From assembly GCA_034231615.1 (NCBI GenBank), contig CM067307.1:6246513-6310512 (forward strand): a stretch of DNA of 64,000 bases. The letters are read 5' to 3'. The notes beneath the pieces are model-generated. The model saw only the letters and a program-made list of their open reading frames with translations. It was not told the origin of the DNA and did not search any database. The first letter of the stretch is position 1. Every line of letters begins with the position of its first letter. Made by a program: the position numbers and the translations under genes. This DNA is from Meghimatium bilineatum. Lineage: Eukaryota; Mollusca; Gastropoda; Stylommatophora; Philomycidae. Of the stretch, positions 21,836 to 32,884 are shown one piece after another.

Positions 21836-21944
21836 GATTTGTGTAATGTAATTACCTACTAGTTTTAGTTATAGTCTGTGGTGTCTCATTGAAGCGATAT
21901 ATAAACCTGTGTTTTAAGTAAATCTTGATCATTAACTGTGAACT

Positions 21945-22110
21945 AGAAAGAGTCACTAATATTGAATACCTTGGTTCTCTTATAAACATCGACGGGAAAT
22001 GATATGAATAATCAGACGGTGGTTGGCAATTGCATCAAAAACTGATACAGGTTTCTGAAATTCGGTGTTGCTTAAAGTATTCTTCTTATGTCGAAGAAGG
22101 AGTTGCCAAA
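21945..22110 (+). mobile_element. LINE fragment (reverse transcriptase palm end)
   Basis: The strand reads LERVTNIEYLGSLINIDGK, then IRRWLAIASKT after a break. Compare VNKFEYLGANINGAGDC and IRKRLAMAYCKIT in the large LINE-a copy. It is short and decayed. Confidence 0.65.
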
Positions 22111-22359
22111 TACTGTACAAGGACGCGATCATCATACAGAGTTATTCCAAAGAAGAATTTGTCAAATACTGTAAAGGGAAAATCGGTTGATGTGGAACAA
22201 TATAATACCAGCCTGTAAAATGCATAGCATGCACAGGTTTTCGTAGAATGCATTGGAAGGAAAGCGCAGATGATGCAATAATTTCCCATGGTGTATTTTG
22301 TGTGATGCGTAGGACACATAATGTTAGTTTGTTTCTTTGTTGCACATAGGCCAGAAGTT

Positions 22360-22530
22360 ATGTTCCTCCATGCTTTGTAGTTCACTGAAAGTTATTGTAG
22401 TTCTTGGGTGATGTTAACACCCATTGTCATTGTCTCGTTTTTGATTGTTCTTCGTAGTCTTGTCCTGGGTCTTGCACGCTTTCGTTTTCCTGTCCAAAAT
22501 TATGACAGAGTTTGGTGTATAAGTCTGTTA
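22360..22530 (-). mobile_element. LINE-c-like 3' end
   Basis: The plus-strand wording TTATTGTAGTTCTTGGGTGA, TCTTGTCCTGGGTCTTGCAC and ATGACAGAGTTTGGTG parallels 3700-3880. No frame is intact. Confidence 0.65.
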
Positions 22531-22539
22531 GAGTGAAAA

Positions 22540-24110
22540 AACACACAGAATGGCAGGTTTATTAATGTGAATAAATACGTCTAGCAATAATTTTAAAATA
22601 AATCACATTCGCGCATTTATCTTTTAACATTTGCTATCAGTGAGGTTTAGTTCATAATGAAGATGTAATATTTAAATTAGCTGATGTGTTTATAATCTGT
22701 AGTAAAAACGGTACAGAAAAAGAAGTTATGGTTCTATCACATATCAAGTGCGTACCAACTTTCCGACATGTGGACGAAGTTCGATATAATGCACACCTTC
22801 ATTCCAAGTGTGTTGCATTGTGCGCAGTTTTCTTGTCGTCAATCAAATTACATCACTAGCAAACCCTGCTGTAAGAAAAAAAAGGACTATTTTAGTGGAG
22901 ATTAAATTATGCCACCATTTAATGCCACAAATGCATCGATTTGCACGCTACACACTTAGAAGCACCCCCACCCCCAAGGTCATACAAGAGAGATGTACTC
23001 ACAATGCGTAGCGCGCAGATCGATGCATCTTTAAAAGACGAGTTCGGCATCTATATGGCAGCAATTTGCTAACAGGAATGAACTGGCAGAGTGACATCAC
23101 AAACTACTAAATTGCATTCGGAAATTTATAACAAACTACTAAAAATTACAATCGTCGCAACATTAAAAAACTTTAAGCTCGGTAGGCACGTGATATATCA
23201 TATAACCTAATGATGCAATCAGTCATATTAATAATACATATTTTTTCTCCCAACAGAGAATGATTCCACGTAAACCCGTGCGCACCAGATTCGGACGCAT
23301 TTTATAGGCCGGTATTATTTTACTCCTGCACACCAGAAAATCTCGGCTATTCTTGGTAACAATAACCATTTCTACGACACCCATGCTGTAGCCTTTTGTG
23401 TATCTAGAACACTATGCGAAAACCGTTAGGCCAATACACCCCCAACATTAATATGGAACCTGCTCCCTACTTTGATCAGATTAAACGAATAATGGTGAAA
23501 CATTTTATTACACTTTAACAGCACATCGCTACAGTAAAAAATGATTGCCATAACTGTAAAAGTTAATTATAGTTTACGATTTGAATGTCACGTGATCAGT
23601 CATTATTGATGATGTCACTTAACCTGATTTCTATATGAAAGATTGTGTGAACATAAAATGTATATATTGATTGTGGAAACACATAGAAGAAAAGAAAGGA
23701 TAAATATTGGAATATACGTTAAAATTTTCCCCGCTCCCCTCAATTATCCAGTTCTTTTAGCGATAGAATACATATACAGTGCATCCACGAGTTAAATATT
23801 AATTTGTTCCTAGTTCAGATACCCATTTAACTGTCGGCTTGACTTAAGAAACAAGAAATGACGTCAGTTGCGAATATGTTTTAACACAAAGTGTTATCAA
23901 GCAATTTCTTATCAACGATTAGACACTAACTTTTTTTTTAAAATGTTGTAAATGGGAGACAGGGAGCCATCATCCATATTTACCAAATTTGTTCAATGTT
24001 AATTGTCATGTACTATTTTTTCCATAAAGGATAGGGGAGATTCAGCGCCTCAAACTCCCTTATCTACAGGTCTGTGCCAGGTACGAAATACAGTGAATGT
24101 AAACACTAAC
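22540..24110. other. No gene seen
   Basis: AT-rich unique-looking sequence without a supported exon, repeat array or recognised element. Confidence 0.45.
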
Positions 24111-24119
24111 TTTCTCCTG

Positions 24120-24640
24120 AGCTTCAGATATATCAAATGTAGCTTCGAATATATCAAATGTTGCTTCGAATATATCAAATGTAGCTTCGAATATATCAAA
24201 TGTAGCTTCGAATATATCAAATTTAGCTTCGAATATATCAAATGTAGTTTAGAATATATCAAATGTAGCTTCGAATATATCAAATGTAGCTTCGAATATA
24301 TCAAATGTAGCTTCGAATATATCAAATGTAGCTTCAAATATATCAAATGTAGCTTCGAATATATCAAATGTAGCTTCGAATATATCAAATGTAGCTTCGA
24401 ATATATCAAATGTAGTTTAGAATATATCAAATGTAGCTTCGAATATATCAAATGTAGCTTCGAATTTATCAAATGTAGCTTCCAATATATCAAATGTAGC
24501 TTCGAATATATCAAATGTAGCATCGAATATATCAAATGTAGTTTAGAATATATCAAATGTAGCTTCGAATATATCAAATGTAGCTTCGAATATATCAAAT
24601 GTAGCTTAGAGTATATCAAATGTAACTTCAGATATATTAA
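24120..24640. repeat. 21-bp tandem repeat, about 24 copies
   Basis: Units read ATATCAAATGTAGCTTCGAA plus T, with common variants GTTTAGAA, CATCGAA and TTCCAA. The period is a multiple of three and the unit lacks stops on either strand, so long repetitive frames appear on both strands. They have no splice context. Confidence 0.95.
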
Positions 24641-24664
24641 AAGACGAGATGCTTCCGAGAGATT

Positions 24665-24915
24665 TTCTTCAACTTTCGGTCTCAAACTCCTACATATTAG
24701 CATGAAGTTGTTCGGAGAGCGAAATGCATGTGTTTATGGTTTATAGTTTAGCTACAATATCTGCGCCTTTTGACTGACATATTATACGTGAATTTTACCA
24801 TATATGGAATGGGATAGCCAACTCCACCATATAACCTCCTTAGTCGCCTGTTACGATATGCACTGAAGGTATGTCCTATTCTTTGTTTCCCTTTCACGCC
24901 CGGGCACCACACCGG
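24665..24915 (-). repeat. GAA-B SINE-like copy
   Basis: On the plus strand: TCTTCAACTTTCGGTCTCAA, then TTTATGGTTTATAG, ATATGGAATGGGATAGCCAA, TAGTCGCCTGTTACGATATG and a final TTCCCTTTCACGCCCGGGCA. Its tail end touches the 21-bp array. Confidence 0.75.
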
Positions 24916-25021
24916 CGACTGCTTCGCTATATAGTGTCAATCAGTTGGCCGACAGCGTCGATATATTTTCAGTAACGGGTAACTAAAACAGTAATTCGTT
25001 TTCATATGTGTGAAATTTATA

Positions 25022-25766
25022 TGTGTCTAAAAATGACGCCTTTGTTTTCATAAGTGAAAACAAAGGCCTCAGTTTAGACAAGAAGAAAACAGAAATAATG
25101 ATCGTATCAAAGAGACATACACCACCAAGATGCAACATAATAATTAAGAACACAAAATTAGCACACGTTGAAAAAGTGACATTTCTTGGCACCCTGTTAA
25201 CATCAGAAGGTAGATGCTCAAGTGAGATACAGAACCGAACAGCACAAACCAAATCAGCATTCCAAATAATGAGAACCATTTTTTGCAATGGAAGTCTATC
25301 AATGCAGACCCGAATTCGAGTGCTGAGATGTTATATAGAATCAATTCTGTTTTATGGATGTGAAACATGGACTGTAAACAAGAAAATTTAGAGCGAATTA
25401 GAGGCTACAGAAATGTGGTTTCTGAGAAGAATGATGAAAATACCATGGACAGCTAAGAAAACTAATGCAGAGGTTCTCATTGATGCTGGTGTAAAAAGAT
25501 CAATCATATCAAACATTAGAGGCAGACAGTCAAGGTTTCTAGGGCATATGCTGAGGAGAACACAGCTTGAACAGTTAATAACCACTGGAAAGATCGAAGG
25601 GAGAAGAGATAGGGGACGACAAAGAGAAAAGTTTCTAGATGGGCTTGTATCGTGGCACGGTAGAAGCTTACTAACCGAGCTTATTGACAACACAAGAGAC
25701 AGAGAGTCGTGGAGAAACATGATCGCCTACGCAAGTCGGTATGGAACTTGATTGATTGATTGATTT
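25022..25766 (+). mobile_element. LINE-d ORF2 3' half, well preserved, with 5' foldback
   Basis: One reading frame runs 25023-25751 with a single stop at 25389. It gives KGLSLDKKKTEIMIVSKRHT, VEKVTFLGTLLTSEGRCSSE, IESILFYGCETWTVNKK, EMWFLRRMMKIPWTAKKTNA and RDRESWRNMIAYASRYGT, then a (TTGA)n tail. It starts inside the palm, so it is 5'-truncated. The first ~60 bases form a hairpin with perfect 13-base core arms (25038-25050 and 25055-25067). Confidence 0.88.
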
Positions 25767-25997
25767 CTTGTGTTATTTCCTTCCACAAATCTACATTGGT
25801 CTTCTGCAATTTCTGCTTTTAATTTTCCTATTTTTTGTCTCATGATTATACGAAAAAAAGCCTTCAGCAGTCCTTAACAGGAAAACACGCAATAGTGAAA
25901 GTTTACTTATACATTTTTTTTAAAGATTATACGAAAGTAGTATCTTGGTTATCTGGCTCATAAGGCTGATTGTTTGGTGGTCTTCACATTCTATAAA

Positions 25998-26232
25998 TAT
26001 AATTATTGTACCTATAATAATTGTACCTATAATAATTGTACCTATAGTAATTGTACCTATAATAATTGTACCTATAATAATTACCTATAATAATTGTATC
26101 TATAATAATTGTACCTATAATAATTGTACCTATAATAATTGTACCTATAATAATTGTGCCTATACTAAATGTGCGTATAATAATTGTACCTGTAATAATA
26201 CCTATAATAATTGTACCTATAATAATTGCTTA
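25998..26232. repeat. 15-bp tandem repeat, about 16 copies
   Basis: Units of TATAATAATTGTACC, some shortened. The period is a multiple of three, so it gives a false open frame. Confidence 0.93.
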
Positions 26233-27360
26233 AAAATACATTTTGAAAAGGTATTCGTACATATTCTTTGCAATTTCCACTTCATCAATTTCCTATTTTT
26301 GTTTATATTTTTGATGACCGTTAGAAAATCCTAAAGTCATGTTCTGATTTTCTAAGAGGATGATGTGTTTTTGTGAAAGGTTAATCCGAACCTCATCCTA
26401 CAATATTTGTTATGGTCATATTTCCTCATATAACTCACTAATTCTCATGTCAGGTCTACAGAAGAGAGGTTTGGCATTATCACCCCCCCCCCCCCAATCC
26501 CAAACAAATGCAACATGGTTTTCAGTACTAGAAAAGTAACCATAAGGTCTATAACAACACCACACATATCGAATTTTCCCAATAAGTCTTCAAATTTCCG
26601 TCAAACAATTAAATCTACACACGAAGACGGAGGGATGACATTTTTTCTTTATTATAAATCCCCTCCTTAGGTAAAACATCTACGGTCCTGACTCGTATCC
26701 ATGGTGACAATGAGTGTGTTTCACCAAAATAGACTCCTTTAACCCTACAACCATAAAAAGATTCACTAAAAAATATCACTATATTAGAAAACATCTTCAT
26801 ACATCAGAGTTGTTTGTGAACGGTTGACGATACCTTTATGTTCAAAATGGGGATCGAAATACAAATGGCGACTAACTAAACGATTATTGTTCTAACAGAG
26901 CCACATTCAGTCGTATCCATGACTTTGCAAAGACATTTTTATCGAAACGTCTAATTAGTTTGTTATTTGCACTTTTGTCCAACTGTTTTGCTTGCATTAT
27001 TTATATTTACTCAATAAGTACACAGCAACGTTGAAAATCAAAGCCGCTACCACAACAGTTAACTAGCGTACTTCTATTAAAAGCAATTTATACAACTAAA
27101 AAAAAATAATCTAATCAACTCTTAACACGATGTCCCTGTCTCAATTGCCCTCTCCATCTACATTTCCATCGTGATTTGTTAACTCTTGGGATTTATTTTT
27201 TTTAAAACACACATTGAAAATAAGTATTAAAAAAGAAATGAAACATGCAAACAAATCACTATCGATACATATTTGACCAGGTTTTTGCTTCATCATCCGG
27301 GTACATTGAAAATCAAATACGTCAGTTCCATCCCACACCATGTTCGTGGTAACCGTCTTC
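26233..27360. other. Spacer upstream of the plus-strand promoter
   Basis: No exon was found. It contains a poly-C run (26481-26495) and a hammerhead-like motif at 26925. Confidence 0.4.
26925..26960 (+). ncRNA. Hammerhead-like motif, copy 8 (decayed)
   Basis: TGCAAAGACATTTTTATCGA, then AACGTCTAATTAG. GAAAC and GTC are intact. The CTGATGA box is not recognisable. It is included because spacing to the stem II region matches the other copies. Confidence 0.25.
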
Positions 27361-27361
27361 C

Positions 27362-27430
27362 GATTGGATAAGCTTCTCCACGCGCGCATGCGCAAATATA
27401 AAAGCCCTTGTGATTGGTAGAATCGCGTGA
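27362..27430 (+). promoter_or_regulatory. TATA promoter with NRF-1-like palindrome and inverted CCAAT
   Basis: An inverted CCAAT (GATTGG) lies at 27362, the palindrome GCGCATGCGC at 27384-27393 matches the NRF-1 consensus, and AAATATAAAAG at 27394-27404 is a forward TATA box. A second GATTGG follows at 27412. Transcription would start about 27425-27435 on the plus strand. A donor-like CCT|GTATGT at 27467 could end a short noncoding first exon. This is a rare GC-rich island in an AT-rich setting. The binding sites are predicted, not proven. Confidence 0.55.
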
Positions 27431-27731
27431 GAGAATCCTTTCAGAACTTGGTGGGGAAACAGGCCTGTATGTACATATCGAAAATAATTTGTAGAAGTAT
27501 AGAAATACAAAACTATATAAAAATCTCTAGTTATTTCTATCTCAGCTTGTCTTCACTAGTTGTGAATTTCATTTAGGCAAATTTTTAGTGCAATTTTACT
27601 TCGCAAGACACCGTAACTAAACGATACAAGTTATCTAAATAAATATTTTTTACACTAGTTCATTATAAATTAAAAAACGTTAATAAAGATTTTTTTTTTA
27701 AATTAAATAGTTCTTCATTCTATTTTCTCAG

Positions 27732-27816
27732 ACGTAGAACGCAAGAACATCATACTAAAGATCAACTTTCCGCTTATAGACAGCTCGTAGGAACAGTCAG
27801 CATGGCTAAATCAATG
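27732..27816 (+). CDS. First coding exon of the plus-strand secreted-protein gene (5' UTR plus 5 codons)
   Basis: A pyrimidine-rich acceptor (TTCTATTTTCTCAG) precedes about 70 untranslated bases, then ATG at 27802 with codons for M-A-K-S-M and a consensus donor ATG|GTAAGT. The exon ends in phase 0. The next phase-0 exon found is 44541-44685, about 16.7 kb away, where the reading frame continues directly into a hydrophobic segment. Alternatively this ATG is an upstream frame and the real start is at 44577. The promoter at 27.4 kb lies 300 bases upstream, which supports a gene start here. Confidence 0.5.
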
Positions 27817-27866
27817 GTAAGTATTTTTACCATCTCTCTCTCTCACACACATCATGATCAAAATAT

Positions 27867-28380
27867 GATTACTGAATATTTGGTTGGTTGGTTTCTGATC
27901 CAGCGGTCCGTCGGCTCATGCCCCTTGACCCAATCTGAATATTTCTTAAGTGTTAAGTTGAGGCATGCATAATAAGTAAAAAAAAAAGGACAACTTGTAT
28001 ATTAATGTTTCTATGGACATGGTACCACTTTCTCCATAATGTGTTTTGGAGAAACAGTAGTATATTTTAACAAAAACTAAGTGCAGAAACAAATAAAACG
28101 GTATCAATAATGAATATATAATTTTATAAAACGAACTAAAGGGAAACTATACAATAAAAATATACGGTGTAAAATTATAAATAAAATTATTTACATAAAT
28201 TGTTGGGAAACCTTGATTTTACAGATATAAATACATGCAGAATGCTATATAAATCATGTATCGTTTTAAAAATTCTAAGGATACATCTAAAAACATTCGA
28301 CTTTAAAGGGAAATAGCCGTTAAAATTGTGAACACAAAAATATCGACAATAATGATTCGAAATGGTTTGTTGTAGAACAG
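27867..28380 (+). repeat. Paralogous segment 1 (partner at 60158-60560)
   Basis: Shared blocks in order: GATTACTGAATATTT, GGCATGCATAAT, TTGTATATTAATGTTTCTA, GTGAACACAAAAAT and TGTTGTA. The two copies differ by many small changes and by one clean 63-base gain here. It starts 50 bases after the donor at 27816. It is either an old duplication inside the same gene or two copies of an unclassified interspersed repeat. Confidence 0.7.
27882..27934 (-). mobile_element. 53-bp SINE 3'-tail insertion with 10-bp target duplication
   Basis: The insertion reads GGTTGGTTGGTTTCTGATCC, then AGCGGTCCGTCGGCTCATGC and CCCTTGACCCAAT on the plus strand. It is the 3' end of the unit at 12276-12906. It is bounded by CTGAATATTT on both sides (27872-27881 and 27935-27944). 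The paralogous segment at 60158 has a single CTGAATATTT and no insert, so the empty site is in the same window. Confidence 0.9.
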
Positions 28381-28701
28381 AACCTAGAAAGCGTAATTTA
28401 TGATTAACCCTCAAACTACCCGGATTTTTATGTAGTATTTTTTACACTATATAGCGTAATTTAGGATTACATAGAATATATGGTGGCTTTAGCGCATTTG
28501 TCGGAGAACTTTTTCAACTACTTGTGTTAAACCACATTATATTTGTTTGCACTGATATTGCGTTTCGAGTTATAAGGGAAAAACTGACATGTACATCTTT
28601 TTTTTTCAATCTGGCCGTTTGATGTCACCTACAGCGTGTCACCGCCCCCCGAAGTTAAATTGCTCCCAGCGTCATCTTCAGCATGTCACCATCGCAAGCA
28701 G

Positions 28702-28972
<271 letters not shown>

Positions 28973-29049
28973 ATACACTGTATCCCTTGCTTGCCTTGCG
29001 GCGTCAGGGGTAAAAGAGTTCTCTGAAGATGAGTTCTTGTGCGCTGTTT

Positions 29050-29290
29050 GTAAACTTGTTCCTGTGGCTTATTTGATTTCTATGATCCATCTTTTACATA
29101 ATCTGCCTCTGGCTTTATAGCCGTTATATTTATGTGTCATGACCATCTGTGGCATGCTGTCTGTTGGTAGTCTGGAAACGTGTGAAAACCACTTGATCTT
29201 TTGTCTTTTGATGTGTTCCAGTACTAGTATTGTTTTGGTTATTTGTCTGATGTTATCCCTGTTAATTATATCTCTTAATGACACTCCGTA
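29050..29290 (-). mobile_element. LINE fragment (LINE-e-like tail)
   Basis: The minus strand encodes MSLRDIINRDNIRQITKTIL, then EHIKRQKIKWFSHVSRLPTD and [11 protein letters not shown]. The K-I-K-W-F-[GS]-H and R-x-x-K-R-W pattern is the LINE ORF2 tail. Confidence 0.7.
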
Positions 29291-29699
29291 TATTCTTCAT
29301 AAACATATCACTATTTTTCTTTCGTCTTGCACTGTCCTTGTCCAGGTCTGGCACTGGTAGCACAGTGATGGGATAATATTAGTCTTGTATAATGCAAAAT
29401 ATAAACACAGTATAACGTGTTCACAAAATATGGTATTGCAAAGAAAATCTAATAAATGAGTCTAAAATAATATAATATAGTATATTATTTATTTGAGATT
29501 TTTTCAGCTTTAATTAGCGTCAATATTTTTCGCATTTTTACTCAGTGTAATTTAACTTTTTTCCAGACCATTCATTAAAAATATATCTAAACAAAGGTTT
29601 GCCAAATAGTTTAAAGGGTTTACTACCAAATTGTATGTGACATAATGTGGACTAAGCATGCCACAATTCTGAAAATCTTGTTCTAAAACTACTGAAATC

Positions 29700-29775
29700 T
29701 GATTACATTAACTTTCTAATTCCCGCTAACTTTCTAATTCCCGCTAACTTTCTAATTCCCGCTAACTTTCTAATA
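29700..29775. repeat. 18-bp tandem repeat, four copies
   Basis: Units of TAACTTTCTAATTCCCGC. The array ends about 10 bases from the LINE-a 3' terminus. Confidence 0.93.
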
Positions 29776-29784
29776 CGCTATCGA

Positions 29785-30890
29785 AAGGTATATTGTGTCA
29801 TGTGACGTATTCCTTCCAGAACGTTGTCTTCCCAATGAACTCTCTGAACCTCTCTCTGTCTTGGGCGATGTGGCTTGCATTTTCTAGCGATGTATTCATA
29901 TTATCTTTAATGTCGTCAGTCCATCGTCTTCTTGGTCTGCCCCTTCTCCTCTATCCAGGTACTCTTCCCTCCATTATTTGTCTTTCTAAACAGTTATGTC
30001 TCTTTATATGACCAAACAGGCGTAGTTTTCTTTTTGTTATTGTGTTTAGTAACCAACACTCTGGAATATTCAGTGTGTTTATAATATCTGAGTTTCTGAT
30101 TTTATCCTTCCATGATATTCTAAGTATCTTTCTATAGCATTTCAGCTCGAAGGCGTTGATCTTCTTTGCCGCTGTTTTACTTAGAGTCCATGTTTCACAG
30201 CCGTATGTTGCAACCGGAAAAATAAAAGTTCGTAACATCAGCACTTTCGTTTCTATTTTGTTGTTTTTCCATATGTTTTTCAGCCGTGTTATTTTGCAAT
30301 ATGCCATTGCCAATCTCTTCCTTATTTCTGCCATGCAGTCTCCTGCACCGTTGATGTTTGCTCCTAAGTATTCAAATTTATTCACACATTCTATCTCGGT
30401 ATTGTCTATTCTGATTTTTGGTTGTTGTGTTGTTATATCTCTTGACATGATTTTTGTTTTCTGCGTGTTTAAATACAAATTTTGTGCTTCGCTATATTTC
30501 TTTGTGTTCTTGATTAGTTGTTCCAATCCCTTTATATCGTTTGAAAGAAGTATTGTGTCGTCTGCGTAGCGTAGTTCCGGGATTAGGAGTCCACCTATGT
30601 TTAAAGCGTGGTAGTCAGTGTTGTGTATGTCTTCTCTCACGTTCCTCATTATACTTTCAGCGTAGATGTTGAACAGGTATGGGGAGAGTGTGCACCCGTG
30701 CCTTACTCCACTCTGTACCTCAAACCACTCTGAGAGATCGTCCTCTAACTTCACTGCAGCCTTTTGATCTTGGTAAAGTTCCTCTATTAGATGAATCAGA
30801 TGTCTTGGGAAACCCATGCTGTTCATTATCTCCCATAGTTGCTGGTGTTGGACGCAGTCGAACGCTTTTGAGTAATCTAGGTATATTACA
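29785..30890 (-). mobile_element. LINE-a, largest copy: reverse transcriptase second half and C-terminus
   Basis: An open frame of 291 codons (30826-29951) carries FPRHLIHLIEELYQDQKAAV, SGVRHGCTLSPYLFNIYAES, the catalytic RYADDTILLS, KTKIMSRD, KFEYLGANINGAG, FPVATYGCETWTLSKTA and GHIKRHNCLERQIMEGRVPG. These are palm motifs B to E and the thumb of a non-LTR reverse transcriptase, with both catalytic aspartates kept. The frame continues past 30826 toward a truncation at a TA run near 30900. The 3' end is ...TTCTGGAAGGAATACGTCAC, shared with the other LINE-a pieces. Clade is not certain (RTE-like by length of the tail). Confidence 0.9.
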
Positions 30891-31039
30891 CATAACTATA
30901 TATATATATAAAACAAAGCAAGGAGCGCACTAGTCGCGTTTTGACAAGAGTTGTAAACATAAATATTTCAAAATGACCGATATGACAACTCTTTTTAAAG
31001 AGACAACGCATCATTACCATAAAGATTACGCATGCAGTT

Positions 31040-31215
31040 GCATCTGTGGGTCTCACGAATGGCCCTCTAGACAAACCACCCATGCAACAGGAAACTTTAG
31101 TAGATGACATGCCGCTATATTGATCTCTGGATATCTTATCAATACTTTGCAGCATGCCAACTATACAATTATAGAACCCCCTCTCAGTAGAAGGCTCCTT
31201 CAATAGGCATTGCAC
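31040..31215 (+). repeat. Copy of the leading part of the 12276-12906 unit
   Basis: GTGGGTCTCACGAATGGCCC, then TCTAGACAAACCACCCATGC and GATGACATGCCGCTATATTG match the minus-strand start of the 631-bp unit. The tRNA-like and tail parts are missing here, so the leading part may also be an independent repeat. Confidence 0.65.
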
Positions 31216-31360
31216 TAAGCCGAAAGTTGAAGTCTCATGTTTATGAAAGAAAGCTCAGAAAAACCACCCCACTGACATAGGAAGTAAGAGCTAATTGCTC
31301 GCAATTCCTGTGGTTCTCAAACATTTTCCATTATCTGTACTACATTCATTTAGAAAATTA

Positions 31361-31432
31361 GTGGGGCCATGTCCTGCTACAAGAGAGATCCAGCGGGAGT
31401 TTGAGAATGAACGCTGCATACGAAGAAGAAAT
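31361..31432 (+). mobile_element. GAA-A SINE-like copy, 5'-truncated
   Basis: Only the last ~70 bases remain: CATGTCCTGCTACAAGAGAG, then ATCCAGCGGGAGTTTGAGAA and a GAAGAAGAA end. Confidence 0.75.
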
Positions 31433-31767
31433 ATAGACCGACATTTGTGTGTTTGATGTCTTCCCCACTATCTAGAAAAGAAACGTTGCGTTTGAACTCA
31501 CAAAATGCAGTATGGGAGTCAGTCGTAGGGTTCAAATCCCCATTAGAGGTTTTCACACACAGATAAGAGAATAATCCCCCCCTCCCAATCACCTTCCGCC
31601 TAAGAAGTAACTAGAAACTTTTTAGAGGAAACACGCCCCCCCCCTTTCCACATGCATTTAAGTTATATATACTGTCTTGTGAGGCCATGTGCTAACATTA
31701 CCTCTGACATCATCGAATTAGTCTATTCTTTTTTTTTTTAAATTAATGTCCTCTATTATCATAATCT

Positions 31768-32036
31768 TCGCTCCGGTGTTGCCGAGACCCCAAAGAGAAG
31801 CGAGAATAGCGACACACGTGACAAGCTGCAGGAGGCGACTAAGGATGTTTAGGGGTTGATTGGTTGTTCAGTCCCATACCGCGTCGTAGCCACCCAGAAG
31901 GCAATGTGAAGTCAGAATTTTCAGGCCAAATGCACAGATATCGCAGCTGCGCTGTAAATAATGCCATGCCGCACCCCGTTGTTCGAACCACACCCTGCTT
32001 ATCTGCAGGAGTTTGAGAACGAAAGCAGAAGAGGCA
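31768..32036 (+). repeat. GAA-B SINE-like copy, sense strand
   Basis: It starts TCCGGTGTTGCCGAGACCCC, and continues GGAGGCGACTAAGGATGT, AATGCACAGATATCGCAGCT and TGCAGGAGTTTGAGAACGAA with a GAAGAGG end. It shows the full 5' to 3' order of the family. Confidence 0.75.
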
Positions 32037-32042
32037 GAATCT

Positions 32043-32195
32043 GTATATTCATTATGTGCATATTCAAGTATACATGCCGAGACTTGTTATATTCATTCTG
32101 TGCATATTTAAGCCAATACCTCGTCACTTGTTATATTCATTCTGTGCATATTCCAGTCTATATTCCGTGAATTGTTATATTCATTCTGATTTTAG
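32043..32195. repeat. ~38-bp degenerate tandem repeat, four units
   Basis: TATATTCATTCTGTGCATAT recurs at about 32043 (partly), 32088, 32133 and 32175. It directly follows the GAA-B copy. Confidence 0.7.
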
Positions 32196-32230
32196 AATCG
32201 TTTCTGTGTCATTTTGATCATTTCTGGCCC

Positions 32231-32392
32231 GCCGAAGACGGATGTATTGGGTCAGTGGCACAAACAAAAAAACAGCACAAGCATTTTCATTCTCTGATCT
32301 ACATCCAACTGAAAATCTTGTAGGACCATTGTCCTGTTACAAGAGAGATCCAGTGGGAGTTTGAGAATGAACGCTGAAGAAGAAGAAGAAAA
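32231..32392 (+). mobile_element. GAA-A SINE-like copy, near full length
   Basis: GCCGAAGACGGATGTATTGG, then GCATTTTCATTCTCTGATCT, AATCTTGTAGGACCATTGTC, GAGAGATCCAGTGGGAGTTT and a tail of six GAA units. Confidence 0.85.
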
Positions 32393-32399
32393 ATATTTA

Positions 32400-32580
32400 T
32401 GGCAGCGGAAACTTTCGGGGGGGGGGTGGCATATAGAAGAAATTTTGAAATTGATCGGGTCACAGATTAGTCCGGGGGTGGGGATCACAGAAAGGTAACT
32501 ACACGAACGATATTTTAAAAAGGAATCAGAAGCGATAAAGCTTAATCGGCCTTGCTGCAATGTGAGAATACTTAATAAAA
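32400..32580. repeat. Interspersed repeat family C, copy 1
   Basis: GGAAACTTTCGGGGGG, TTTTGAAATTGATCGGGTCA, CTACACGAACGATA and GCAATGTGAGAATA recur in the same order at 35278-35510. Both copies follow a GAA-tailed element. The family is not recognised. Confidence 0.65.
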
Positions 32581-32884
32581 TGTTATTAGATTTGTAGCGC
32601 ATGGCTGAGAGGTTAGAGCGTTAGTCTCACACTGGTGAGGTACAGATATCGATCCTGATAAGGACTGGGTTTGTTTTTTTATCGGATGGTAAATTTTTTT
32701 AAAAACTCACTCTGTATAGGGCGTGGCAACAGCAAGAGTATGCAGCCTTTATCACACAGCTACAAAATCCCTCAATGCAACTCCTTAACGGGAAACATGA
32801 AGTATTTAACAGTTATTAAATTTTCTCTGTTGCGAAATGGTTTTTTTAATGCAAAAACTAATGACAAGGAATAGGTGGTGTCCT

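Noticed and set aside
24003-24746. Long open frames on both strands with a repeated EYIKCSF-type heptapeptide
   Set aside because: They are produced by a 21-bp tandem repeat without stops. They are open on both strands at once, with no splice or promoter context and no conserved flanks.
25945-26334. Frame with repeated YNNCT/IIVP motifs
   Set aside because: Translation of the 15-bp repeat.
27362-27430. The NRF-1 palindrome as a shared promoter for XPR1
   Set aside because: It is 20 kb from XPR1 exon 1 and no minus-strand exon or TATA box was found next to it.
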